DNA of 64,000 bases from Anagrus nilaparvatae (lineage: Eukaryota > Arthropoda > Insecta > Hymenoptera > Mymaridae). Of the stretch, positions 33,501-42,529 are shown piece after piece. The position numbers and the translations under genes were made by a program. The notes under the pieces are model-generated. The model saw only the letters and a list, made by a program, of their open reading frames with translations. It searched no databases and was not told the DNA's origin. Each line of letters begins with the position of its first letter. Within the stretch, counting starts at the first letter, position 1. The stretch is from contig JAKSXM010000272.1 of NCBI GenBank assembly GCA_022575985.1, positions 25,602,501 through 25,666,500 on the forward strand. Direction: 5' to 3'.

Positions 33501-35458
33501 CGCAGTTAAATTTAGAACCAAAGGTATATCAAATTATTAATTAAAATTTAAAAAAAAATATTCAAAAAAAAATCATACATGCATTAAATATCATTCAAAT
33601 AAAAATTATCAAACAAAACTGAAAATTTTAGAAAAGTTAGATACCTCACACCAATAATCCCATTTAGGATCAACAGTGTTATCAATTGTTTTCGTCCTAA
33701 ATTCTTCAGCACCAACAGTTATAACAGCATATGGATCAGATTTACCTTTACCTAACATTCCAATATCTTTTTTCATAAGATGTTTAGCTTCAACAACGTG
33801 AATCCTAAGTACACCCTAAAAAAACATTAATAATTATTTTATTTGAATTTGTTTAAATAAAAATGTTAAATTATTTTATTATTTACTTCTGGTTCCGGTG
33901 TTTTTATTATTTCAGGTGATATTTCTGCTGTCAATGGCATAATAAATTTATTTGGCAATACTGCAAATGCAGCAATTTGTTCACTTATTATTTTTCTTAG
34001 AACGTCACTAAAAATTAAAATTAACAACGTGAATAAAATAAAAGTATTTTTTTGTGCAAAATGTTACCTAAATCCTGGCAAGTCGAATACGTCAGCCAAT
34101 CCAACCAAATTAAAGTCAATAATTGGATTATTTAAAAAAAATACTTGTACACCACCCACTAATGGTATAATTGGTATTAATGGCTTCATTGTTACTCGCA
34201 TCATTCCTCGTAACTACATAATTTTAAAAATATATTTAAATTATTTTTTTATAATTTTTTGGTAAAAAAATATTTTTTTACTTGAAAATCTTTAATTCCA
34301 GCTTTTAAATTTCCCATCATAAACGTAATATCACAGTCTCCAGCATACCTAATTAAAAATATAATTTTTAAAAATTTGCCTAATCTTTAGTGATCTAAAA
34401 CAAAATCTTACATAACATCCATATCCATAACAATTTCATTCCTGGATGTATGTTTTTCATAAACTTTGATACCATTGATTTTCGGTGGCTTTAAAAAAAT
34501 TTTTCGACTTAATTATTTGATAATAAAAAAAATAAAACAACAAATTTATTAAAAACTTACAATACGTCCTAAAACAATTCTATCAAATTGAAAACCTTGT
34601 GCAACACCAGGAATTTTCGATTTATAATCATTCATACGTTCTTGTATTGTCGATTGTATTGTAGTTTTACATAAATCACGAATATAATGATTCATACTTG
34701 GCCATAATTTATATAAAATCTGTAAATAATAATTCAATTATAAAAAATTTAATTCATAAACTGTAAAAAGTAACTTTCTTAGATTCACAAAAAAAAATAG
34801 AATATTTTCTAAAAATTAGTAATTTTTCGAAAAAAATTGTAAATTTACTAAATTTAGTATATTAACTAAAAATTTGAGTATTTCTAATTTTTTTTTGTAA
34901 ATTCACGAGAAAAAATGATAATTTACAATTTTTTTCGAAAATTTATAAAAAATATTTGCTAATTTACTAATTTTTTCGTAAATTCACAAGAAAAAATCGA
35001 GAATTCTCGAATTAGTTGTTAATATACTAAATTTAGTAAATTTACGATTATTTTCGAAAATTTACTAATTTTTCGAAAATATTCTATTTTTTTTGTGAAT
35101 CTAAGAAAGTTACTTTTTACTTTTTATTTAAAAATATACTTACAGAATTTAACCATTCAGCTCTATCATAATCAGGAAAATAAACCCAAGTTGGTAATTC
35201 ATCAATACGATTAGTTATCAAGATTTTTTCATTAGCTAACGACGATGCTTGTGATACTAATCTTTTTAAATTGCCATCATTATTTCTTTCAGTTTTAATA
35301 GCAACAAATATTATTGCTGGAAATACCCATGCAAAATTCCAATTCATGTAGCCCATACTCCATACGAAACCAAATGTTGCTAATTTAAATATCATTGCTT
35401 TTGCTAATGACGTAAATGTCATGTATGGCCATGTTTTTATTTTATTTTCTTCTTCCAT
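21521..35458 (-). CDS. Esyt2: Extended synaptotagmin (ER hairpin, SMP domain, three C2 domains)
   Basis: Exons (minus strand, first to last): 35144-35458, 34561-34719, 34412-34488, 34282-34348, 34068-34213, 33887-34007, 33645-33815, then either 31552-31637 or 30107-30204, then 26758-26806, 26595-26684, 23622-23708, 23239-23550, 22281-22389, 21913-22207, 21521-21848. All phases agree; the products are 803 or 807 residues. E-Syts tether ER to plasma membrane and transfer glycerolipids. Residues about 12-52 form the hydrophobic ER hairpin. The SMP domain covers about 90-280 (WLNSVSIFLNKK, GVAQGFQFDRIVLGRI, YAGDCDITF). C2A is about 296-430 (GVLRIHVVEAKHL, KGKSDPYAVI), C2B about 440-570 (AVLILYVDSAKNLP), and C2C about 670-807 (RIQITLRYSV, NIPDPYVKLYLLPD, DLQPESKE). 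Three C2 domains and this length fit the insect E-Syt2 type. Introns carry several foldbacks. Confidence 0.94.
23759..24500. repeat. E-Syt intron segment with inverted repeat and poly-C tandem units (about 24090-24440)
   Basis: GCATGGAACATGTTC at about 24097 is inverted with GAACATGTTCCATGTT at about 24418. Between them lie three or four units of a C9-C12 tract followed by CTAAAA..T.ACTTTTTCA (24280-24390). The same unit occurs singly in the 14420-15178 element (14904-14935), and a related AAGTCCCTAAA block occurs near 48775, so this is a fragment of the same transposon family. The earlier part of the segment is plain AT-rich intron. Confidence 0.7.
24501..26560. repeat. 2.06 kb near-perfect palindrome (foldback) in an E-Syt intron
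   Basis: The left arm starts TATTAGACTGCC at 24501; the right arm ends GGCAGTCTAATA at 26560. Arms match with very few differences over about 850 bp (24501-25360 versus 25700-26560). Example: CGACGTTCCTGAGCCCATTTTC (26390) against GAAAATGGGCTCAGGAACGTCG (24649). The central 340 bp is more diverged and still partly self-complementary. The difference TTTTTAGATGTC versus GACATCCAAAAA illustrates the low divergence. No open frame or transposase is present. It lies between the exons at 23622-23708 and 26595-26684, and its right end is only 34 bp from the latter exon's donor side. Confidence 0.95.
28357..29145. repeat. Inverted-repeat element with nested copies
   Basis: GGTCGCAGAAATGGACCCAAACTAT (28397) is the imperfect reverse complement of ATAGTTTGGACCGATTTCTGCGACC (about 28956). 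ACCCCAACTGAGCTTAAGTT (28370) matches AACTTGGGCCCAGTTGGGGT (about 29120). Between the two right-hand blocks is an unpaired segment bounded by GGATACGCTAGTCGCTAGC, which looks inserted. The interior (28525-28710) is a copy of the repeat also found at 37701-37887. Confidence 0.7.
28525..28710. repeat. Dispersed repeat copy 1 (CGCCCCGCAACGAGATCGAAAA... family)
   Basis: About 185 bp, closely matching 37701-37887: CGCCCCGCAACGAGATCG, ACTGAGAAGGAAAAATTTCG, TTTGTCCATGGGA, then CCCAGATCGCA..ACCATCCTCGGCTTC..GCTAATTAACGTG.GATCTGGGCCATTC. The CCCAGATCGCA/TG.GATCTGGG pair makes an internal hairpin. A shorter diverged relative is at about 30500-30560. Confidence 0.85.
30107..30204 (-). CDS. Esyt2: E-Syt alternative exon 8a (long C2A loop-3 version)
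   Basis: 98 nt after acceptor GCATAG and before donor AAG|GTAGTA. It encodes AVISSVVKQQIEITLWDWD, then an eight-residue loop, then VDDFLG. The WDWD..DDFLG spacing provides the aspartates expected of C2 calcium loop 3. It is homologous to the 31552-31637 exon in length class, phase (0 in, 2 out) and residues (VISS..QQ.I...WD.D.....LGR), so the two are duplicated alternatives. Confidence 0.9.
30205..31551 (-). other. Intron between the two alternative E-Syt exons
   Basis: 1.35 kb, AT-rich, with a diverged copy of the GATCTGGG-type hairpin repeat at about 30500-30560. No third exon copy was found on inspection. Any base-pairing elements enforcing exclusivity would be here or in the flanking introns but cannot be assigned by eye. 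Confidence 0.6.
31552..31637 (-). CDS. Esyt2: E-Syt alternative exon 8b (short C2A loop-3 version)
   Basis: 86 nt after acceptor TATTAG and before donor AAG|GTATGA. It encodes CVISSAIAQQLIIHIWDFDD, then TKNNEYLG. Relative to exon 8a it lacks four loop residues and has Asn-Glu where 8a has Asp-Asp. Phase is identical to 8a. Including both exons yields AGG CTG TAA at the junction; skipping both yields AGC TGT CGT TGA. Only one may therefore be used per transcript. Confidence 0.9.
31794..32025. repeat. Short inverted repeat in an E-Syt intron
   Basis: The plus-strand block ATTTTAATGTCGCGCGTCATTGATTCAAAGGCGGCAG (from 31972) is inverted relative to 31797-31846, whose reverse complement reads ATTTTAATGTCGCAAGTTATTGGTTCACAGGCGTCAG. 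Both continue CAGTGTAC. The short open frames starting MSQVIGSQ and MSRVIDSK come from these arms and are not thought to be coding. Confidence 0.75.
32026..33644 (-). other. E-Syt intron between exon 7 and alternative exon 8b, containing a 235 bp foldback
   Basis: At 32963-33202, GGATAGGAAATGGAGTTTCG..CAAATTGGCTAAATTTTTGATATGTTGTAGGTTTCATCATTCTG is inverted as CAGAATGATGAAACCCACAACATATCAAAAATTCAGCCAATTTGATCGAAACTCCATTTCC. Three AAAATCGCAAAGGAA-like tandem units lie at about 32297-32355. No coding signal. Confidence 0.8.
34763..35120. repeat. 358 bp foldback in the first E-Syt intron
   Basis: GTAAAAAGTAACTTTCTTAGATTCAC at 34763 is the reverse complement of GTGAATCTAAGAAAGTTACTTTTTAC at 35095-35120. 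Pairing continues inward through AATATTTTC..AAAAATTAGTAA and TAAATTTACTAAATTTAGTATATTAAC. It fills most of the 424 bp intron between the first two coding exons and ends 24 bp from the donor. Confidence 0.9.
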
Positions 35459-36338
35459 TTTTTTTGTTTTGATATTGTGATTTTTATTTAACTGCAGGAA
35501 ATACTAATATTTATTTTCTAATTATAATTTATTACTCGTTTGTTAAAAATTTTATTTATTTAATAATCTATAAGTAGTTTTATGATTTAAGTTTTTTTAT
35601 TTAATTATTATAACAAAATCGATAAAATCAGTATGTAATATTTTAATATTATCGATGTTATAATTTTAATAATTACAATTAATAAATAATTTTAAAATAT
35701 TAGTCAAGGCGCTAGCAATGTTAAACGGGTTCAAAAATTTTAAGTGCAACAACCAAGTGATTCTTATGTATTTTTGGTCACTAAAAACGATTTTGAAGGT
35801 TTCATTCATTTTCCGATAGCCAGTTTTGCGTAATTGCCCAAAATAGAGCAAAATTTTGCAAACTTATAAATTTTTTTTTCTTAATTTTTTTCTGAATTCT
35901 TGGTCTTTTTTGGGTAATTTTGCCTATAAAAAATTACAACGATACCAATTTCACGTTGATTGAGAGAAAAAAATATTCTACCACCTTTTTTAGCTAACTT
36001 TTGCTAACTTTGACAGACTAATAGAATGACTGTGAGAGCTCATTTGATTGTAACATTTCATTTTTTTTTTTGTAAATAAGCCATTTTGAACAAAATTAAA
36101 AAAAAAAAATTTGCTTCGGCGTTCTTACATGTACTTGAGTCTTTTTACCGAGAAAGCACTATTTTGAGGAACAAGAGCACTAAACGAATTTCTTACACTT
36201 TTTTGTTTTTTTAGAAATTCATTGGAATCTCAAGGGTACCTTCAAATTTTATTTAACATTGTTTTAGCTAACCATGTAAACGTATATATCATAATAGCTA
36301 TTTTTTAAACAAGAGACAAAAAATTGGTTTTGACTTTG
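35459..36338. other. Upstream region of E-Syt
   Basis: Presumably holds the E-Syt 5'UTR and promoter; no core element can be fixed. A dispersed-repeat block AATAGCTATTTTTTAAACAAG occurs at 36293-36313, next to the foldback that follows. The minus open frame at 35666-35851 has no recognisable features. Confidence 0.5.
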
Positions 36339-37189
36339 CATGTATATGTTACCGTTAAAGTCCGCTCTCCCGATAATGTTAACATTAACCAGTTAAAGTT
36401 AACTTTAGCGAAGCGTTTTCGTTAAAGTCCACGAAGACGATTAAAATGAATAAAAATACAACATTAACGGGTGTGTATACGATAAAGTTAACTTTAACCA
36501 ATCCTTGTCAGTTAAAGTCCATGAAAGCGGTTTAGCATACTAAAAAAAATTTGTATTATAATATATTATATACGACTCTGGCTATAAGGCATCCAAGGAT
36601 TTAGGTTAGGCTACTTTTTTAAAAATGCATTTCTTGGGACCAGTAATCAATCCTAGTTATAACACGCCCCTAGGGTTAGGTTAGGCTATTTTTTTTTTAA
36701 GGCATTTTCACGCAGTAAGGCATTCCATAGAATTAGGGCAAGGTGGGCTTAAGAACCCATGCGCAAATTTGTAAACAATACTGTGACAATGCCTTTAAAA
36801 AAAATAGCCTAACCTAACCCTTGGGGTGTCTTATAACTAGGATTGGTTACTGATCCTAAGAAATGCATTTTTAAAAGAGTAGCCTAACCATAGAGATGTT
36901 TCACAATATCTTTATGAGCCTAACCTAAGCCCTGAGAGTACCTTATAGCGAGAGTCGTATATAATATATAATACAAACTCGAACTCTTATATGAAACCGC
37001 TTTCATGGACTTTAACTAATAAGGATTGGTTAAAGTTAACTTTAGCGAACATGATGCCGCTAATGTTATATTTTTATTCATTTTAATCGTCTTCATGGAC
37101 TTTAACGAAAACTCTTCGCTAAAGTTAACTTTAACTGGTTAATGTTAACTTTATCGGGAGAGCGGACTCTAACGGTAACATATACACGC
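36339..37189. repeat. 851 bp foldback element with GTTAAAGTTAACTTTA motifs
   Basis: The left end ATGTATATGTTACCGTTAAAGTCCGCTCTCCCGATAA is inverted at the right end TTATCGGGAGAGCGGACTCTAACGGTAACATATACACG. Pairing extends over most of the arms: ACTTTAGCGAAG.GTTTTCGTTAAAGTCCA, ATTAAAATGAATAAAAATA, AAAGTCCATGAAAGCGGTTT, ATATACGACTCT. The core (36590-36940) repeats CCTAACC/GGTTAGG blocks and GCATTTTTAAAA in both orientations. Self-complementary AAAGTTAACTTT occurs several times. Intergenic, no coding capacity. Confidence 0.92.
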
Positions 37190-40100
37190 ATACCAAAAAT
37201 TAGTAAATATAACTAAAATTACGATTTTGTTTACTAAATTCAGTTTGGTTAAAAGTTACTTTAAATTATTAGTAAAATTTACTAATAAAATTTGTTTATA
37301 AAACTAAAACCTCAATTTTTTTGGTAAAATTTACTAATTTTTTGGTTATATTTACCAATATTTATTAATTTGTGTTTACTAAATTCGTTGAGGTTAATTT
37401 TACTATTCTTTTTTTTGCGTGTAGTTGTATGCACGAGCGAGTGCAGATAGCATGCAAAAGTCGAACCCTTTTTTTGTCCCGCGATTTAAAATATAATTTT
37501 ACATATAACGGTCAAAAATCCCGTCTCCTTAGGGTAGAATATAGGCTTTTTTGCCCTATAGATATGTAATAGCTATTTATTAAACAAGGGTTAAAACAAG
37601 CGAGCGTAGCGAGCGAGTGCAGACAGCATGCGAAAGTCGAACACCATATTTTATCCCCTGTTCTAAAATATAGTTTTTCTTCCTAGCGGGCCGAAAACAC
37701 TTTTTTCGCCCCGCAACGAAATCGAAAAAAACGCGTTTTCACCCCACTGAGAAAGAAAAATTTCGTTTTGTCCATGGGAACAAATAAAAAATACCCCAGA
37801 TCGCATTTTACCATCCTCGGCTTCGCCTCGGATGCTAATTAACGTGCGATCTGGGCCATTCTTTTTTTTTGCTCCCTTGGTTAAAAATGTACTATTTATA
37901 TATAATGAACTATAAAGACGTCTCTCTAGGGCAGAAAATAGGCTTTTTTTACCCTAGATATGTAAACGTTTTTTCTCCGCCGTTTTTTCTGAAGTCTGTT
38001 TTAACATACAACCCCTAAAAAATAGCGGGAAGATATACCAACTGGATGACAATTTTAGCCCAAAATATTCATTTTTTTCTTTTGCACTAAAAATCCACCC
38101 CTTGCCCCACTCACGGAGTTGAAGATAATAAATTGATATAAATTTTTTTTTGTGCTCCTTATAGTCCCATATTGAGTTTATAATCTTTTTTGTGGGCACA
38201 GTATCAATTTAAACACTAAATAAACGCGATAAGATTAACGAGTAAGACTACTATTAAATACAAGTGAAATGTATACCTCTGTACACAATGTATATAATTT
38301 CCTAATTTAAGACTTATTGATATTTTTCAAAAAAACTGATCTTCATCGATAAACTTTTATTTCGTGACCAAAGTGATCCAAACCTTCATTTGTGAATAAC
38401 ATTCAATAAATAGGATAGAGAGTACGTACACGGGGCCAACGTCCATACAACTAACATAATAAAAAATTTGATAAATAAATTTTGTGTAACTTTTTTATAA
38501 GAACTGAATACCTTATGCTTGATGAATATTCAATTTAACTGTAAATAAAATAATTGATCTATATATTTAATCAGATAATATTATACAGCAAGAGAATTAT
38601 AATTTTTGATTAAATAATACTTATAATACGTGTATTATAGTATTAAATTAATAAATTATTAAATATTTACATTTAATTCAAATTAATTCTTAAAATATTT
38701 CAAAAAATAATTTTTTTTAAGAAGTAACTGCTGTAAGTGTTTCAATTCTTTAATGTATTATTATTTTCACCTTAAAAAAATTAGAAAGTTTTTGAGTGGG
38801 ATATACAACTTATTGTGATGTTATACATGAATCAAAATATGAATTTGATGAAATTTTTTAAAAGAAATAAAAAATTTTAGATATCAAAAAGCAAACTTTA
38901 TTAACCTGATTTTTTTAACGTTATCAAAGATAATCCTGTATTGAATAAATTTCCATGAATTTCGAGTAAATTAAAAAATTAGCAAATATTTTGGTATAAG
39001 TGAGAAATCTAAAAATTACTTGGTGAATTTCTCTTGGAACTATAGTGTTGGTGTAAAAATGAACGCATGTAAATTATAGTACACGTCACTTTCCAATTAA
39101 TAATGTATTGAATTTTTTTCTGTTTTTACAAGTTAGAATAGTAGTTTTACTAAAGTGTTATAGGGTGGCAAAAAAATTTATTGATCACGAATGCGAAAGT
39201 TTACGGACCTAAAAGGGGCGTACCCCCGAGGGACGATAATTGCATTTAGCGCATATTATTTATAAATAAACAGGACAAAAAAACGTCTAGCTCAGGTGTA
39301 AGAAAGTAGACTTTTTCTATACTATAATTATGTAGAAAATATAATATAGTATTTTTATTGCTAAAAAAGAAGGAATAGCTATTTTTTAAATAAGGGGCAA
39401 AATATTGGTTTTGACTTTGCATGTAGTTGTACCTATGCACGAGCGAGTGCAAAAATGCCGCCTCCCTAGGGTAGAAAATAGGTTTTTTTGCCCTAGTTAT
39501 GTAAAAATCAGCGCTGAATTTTGGTTCAAAAAATCTTTTGATGTAAAATATCGCACTAAGCTTTGAATATTGCGATTATTACCTCCTGGCTAGAAATCTT
39601 ATAGGACATTTTTATGGACGAAGTAAGGCTGAGCCAGTGCCTTATAAGGGCCACATATTTATGCCTTATCAGATTTCTCGCCGGGCTGTAAACCTCCGCA
39701 ATTGACAGAAACTCCGTATAAACGTTTTTTTACAATATATCGCTAATGTTTTCCAATTTTCAATAATGATTCATGTATCGCATGTGAAACCTTTGTTAAA
39801 AGGGATGCGATATGTCAAAATTGCGAAGTACTATAATTAAATAAATAAATAATAGTCTGTTGGATATATTGGGTAGGGTTCACAAAACATGCGTGTATTC
39901 CAAGGAAAATTCTGCGAATTTACATTATTATATAAAAATTCATATTTCATTCCATATAACGAACACGTGTTTATGATAATAAGTTCCACTTTTTTAAATT
40001 TATTTTTCTAAATAAAATCAGATCTGAATAAAATAAATATTTTTAGAAAACTTGCTTTAATTTTAATAAAACAGCTAAAAAAAATTAAATGTAATTACAA

Positions 40101-40230
40101 AAAAAAAAATAATTTATAACTTATTAGCAGAAAAAATATTTAGTTATCTTCTGTATATTTGAGCTATTTTCTTTAGACACGCAATATTTAGGGTTTGTTT
40201 GAACTAAAACATATAACTTATTTTACTTTG
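37190..40230. repeat. Intergenic region with several dispersed repeat copies
   Basis: It contains a repeat copy at 37701-37887 (partner of 28525-28710), the motif AATAGCTATTTATTAAACAAGG at 37568, GCGAGCGTAGCGAGCGAGTGCAGACAGCATGC at about 37598-37633, and related GCACGAGCGAGTGC at 37430 and 39437. Three copies of a 50 bp unit lie at about 37519, 37919 and 39460 (CTAGGGTAGAAAATAGG.TTTTTTGCCCTA..TATGTAA). No gene recognised. Confidence 0.75.
37701..37887. repeat. Dispersed repeat copy 2
   Basis: High-identity partner of 28525-28710, with CGCCCCGCAACGAAATCG, TTTCGTTTTGTCCATGGGA, CCATCCTCGGCTTCGCCTCGGATGCTAATTAACGTGCGATCTGGGCC and a terminal GCTCCCTTGGTTAAAA. The GAGGCGAAGCCGAGG portion is itself nearly palindromic. 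Confidence 0.85.
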
Positions 40231-41047
40231 AGTATGTCGCAGTCACTTTGTTAAAATCAGTGACTTTATGAAATTACTAGTGATTTTATCAGGATTTTAT
40301 AAAAATTATTCGATTCTGTAGAAAACAATTTCTGTAAAAAAAGACGAAACTTTGATGAAAACGATTTCAAAAAATAATTTTTAATAAAATTACTAGAAAT
40401 TAGAAATTCGAAATTAGAAATTTTATAAAATTACCGAGGCTGTTTAGTAACTTTGTTGACAACGATACTAAAAAATAATATTCAAAAAAAATTTTAATCA
40501 TAATTAGGAAATTGAATGTCAACAAAGTTACTAAACATGCTTGGTATAATTTTATAAAATTTCTAGTCGAATCACGGTTTCGATACTGACTGTCACCAGA
40601 TTTGGTATTGCAAAAATTACCCCTAATAAGGGGTATTTTCGATGTAATCGCTATTTAAGTGTTCAGATTGGATCAATAAGTTTTTTTAGGTCGCTGATTA
40701 GAGAAATTGGTGCTTCACCTTTAAATTTGCAAAAACTACCCCTAAAAGGGTTTTTTGGGTGTCAATTTTAAGGGTAGTTTTTGTAAATTTAAGAATTTAG
40801 CCCTAATTTCTCATAGAAAAGAAAAGACCTCTCCAAAATTCGTGACTAGCAACCCAAAAAACTTATAAAAGACCAAATCTGGTGAAGACCAATAACAAAA
40901 CTCCCAACCCCTCCGCGATTTGACTGAAATATAGTAATTCTGTTGAAATTTATTTTTTAAAATCATTTTTCACAAAATCAAAAAATTTTATAAAATCACT
41001 AGTAATTTTATAAAGTCACTGATTTCACCAAAGTAACTACGACATGT
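40231..41047. repeat. 817 bp foldback element with inner nested hairpin
   Basis: GTATGTCGCAGTCACTTTGTTAAAATCAGTGACTTTAT (from 40232) is inverted at the right end ATAAAGTCACTGATTTCACCAAAGTAACTACGACATGTAC (ending about 41047). Inner blocks also pair: GTTTAGTAACTTTGTTGACA (40441) with TGTCAACAAAGTTACTAAAC (about 40517), and TAGTGATTTTAT/ATAAAATCACTA. It contains repeated AAAANTACCCCTAANAAGGGG blocks at about 40614-40780. No open frame. Confidence 0.9.
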
Positions 41048-42529
41048 ACACCAATGTACCACATAATTACATGTTTAGTTCGCACTGCGTATACACAATT
41101 GCGAATAATTTTCAAAGTAATATTATATTGTCAATAGTTGTACATAATTCTATAATAACTAAAAACAAATAAACTAGCATTAATTATAATCGTATCTATA
41201 AATATAAATTATTATTCTAAAAAAAACAACAAAAATAATTATCTACATAAATAATTATTTATCAATAAGATATAAATAAATTAAATATTCAGAATAATTA
41301 CGTAAAATCGATTATAAAATAATCTTATAAAATTATTAAATGTTTACTACCGTCTATAGATCATACAGCCAATTTTAGAGAATCATCATAATATACCGTC
41401 AATTCTAGAAATGGCCTTGTTTTAAAATCTCTCTTTCACCATATGCCACCGGCTATTATGTTACACGAATTTTTTTCTTGTTTACTTTATTATTTAAAAA
41501 TTTTAATTCAATTTTATTCTATGAATTAATTAATATTAAATTTATATAAATTGAAAAATATATAATTTATTTATTAATAAATTCTTGGTATATTAAAAAT
41601 TATTGTTAATATATTCTGAGTCATTTTAAAAAAATAAAACCTTGAATTACTATAAATTCTAATAGTTTTTTATGATGTTTAAAAACAAAATGTGTACTTT
41701 ATAAAGTATAAATAATAATGACAACTTGCATACGTTACATACTGGAAAATATATGTATAATAAATTTTATTTTTTCACGCATTAACCATCAATGTCATGT
41801 TCATATAAATAAATAAAAAATTTAATTTTACTATTATTATATTAAAATTATAATAAAATTAAAATTTTCAGTTGTATTTTTATACAAATAAATTTGAATA
41901 AAATAATTTTAAGTGTAATTTTATAATTACCTAGAAAATTTTGTTTATATAAAAATTTTTCTATTTTTTATTTCACTTTAACATTTTTAATAGTATTAGC
42001 AAATTCTTATTTTAGTATACACCGCATCTTCGCAAATTATAAATAATACACATTTTACTTTGACGTCAGCTGACTAACTGAAGCAGACAATACGCATGCT
42101 AAATTTTCAAAACAATTCACGTTTTTTATATACAGCTGGTTTATATGTATTTGTTAAATGCGCAAAATAAATGATTTTTGATTTAAAATGGTTGAATCTT
42201 AAATTTTAGTTTAATTTGTAGAAATTATGGTTACTAAATTCAGAATTAATATTATTTTTAAATTTGTTATCCTGACAAGTGAAAAATTAATTATTAAATT
42301 TTTTTATTGAATTTGAATTCTACATTACATTCAAATTTTTTTCACATTCCTGCCAGAATAAGCGCCTCTACCGTTCGTTTCTGCAATTACATAGATAAAG
42401 AGAGAAAAAAAAATAATATTACAATAAATAGTTGCTATTTTTGGAGCACTTCGATATTATCTACTAAGTCAATTTATTTAAATAATTGTCAAGTTTTAAT
42501 AAATAATAATTAATTATTAAATCACAATA
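41048..42529 (+). promoter_or_regulatory. Upstream region of Serinc, with a perfect CRE-type palindrome
   Basis: AT-rich. The segment 42055-42110 is locally GC-richer and contains TGACGTCA at 42061-42068, the full consensus for CREB/ATF-type bZIP factors, followed by GCTGACTAACTGA. It lies about 470 bp before the Serinc ATG, a plausible promoter-proximal position. Function is inferred from the motif only. The open frame at 42307-42513 ends just before the Serinc start and looks like 5'UTR by chance. Confidence 0.35.
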
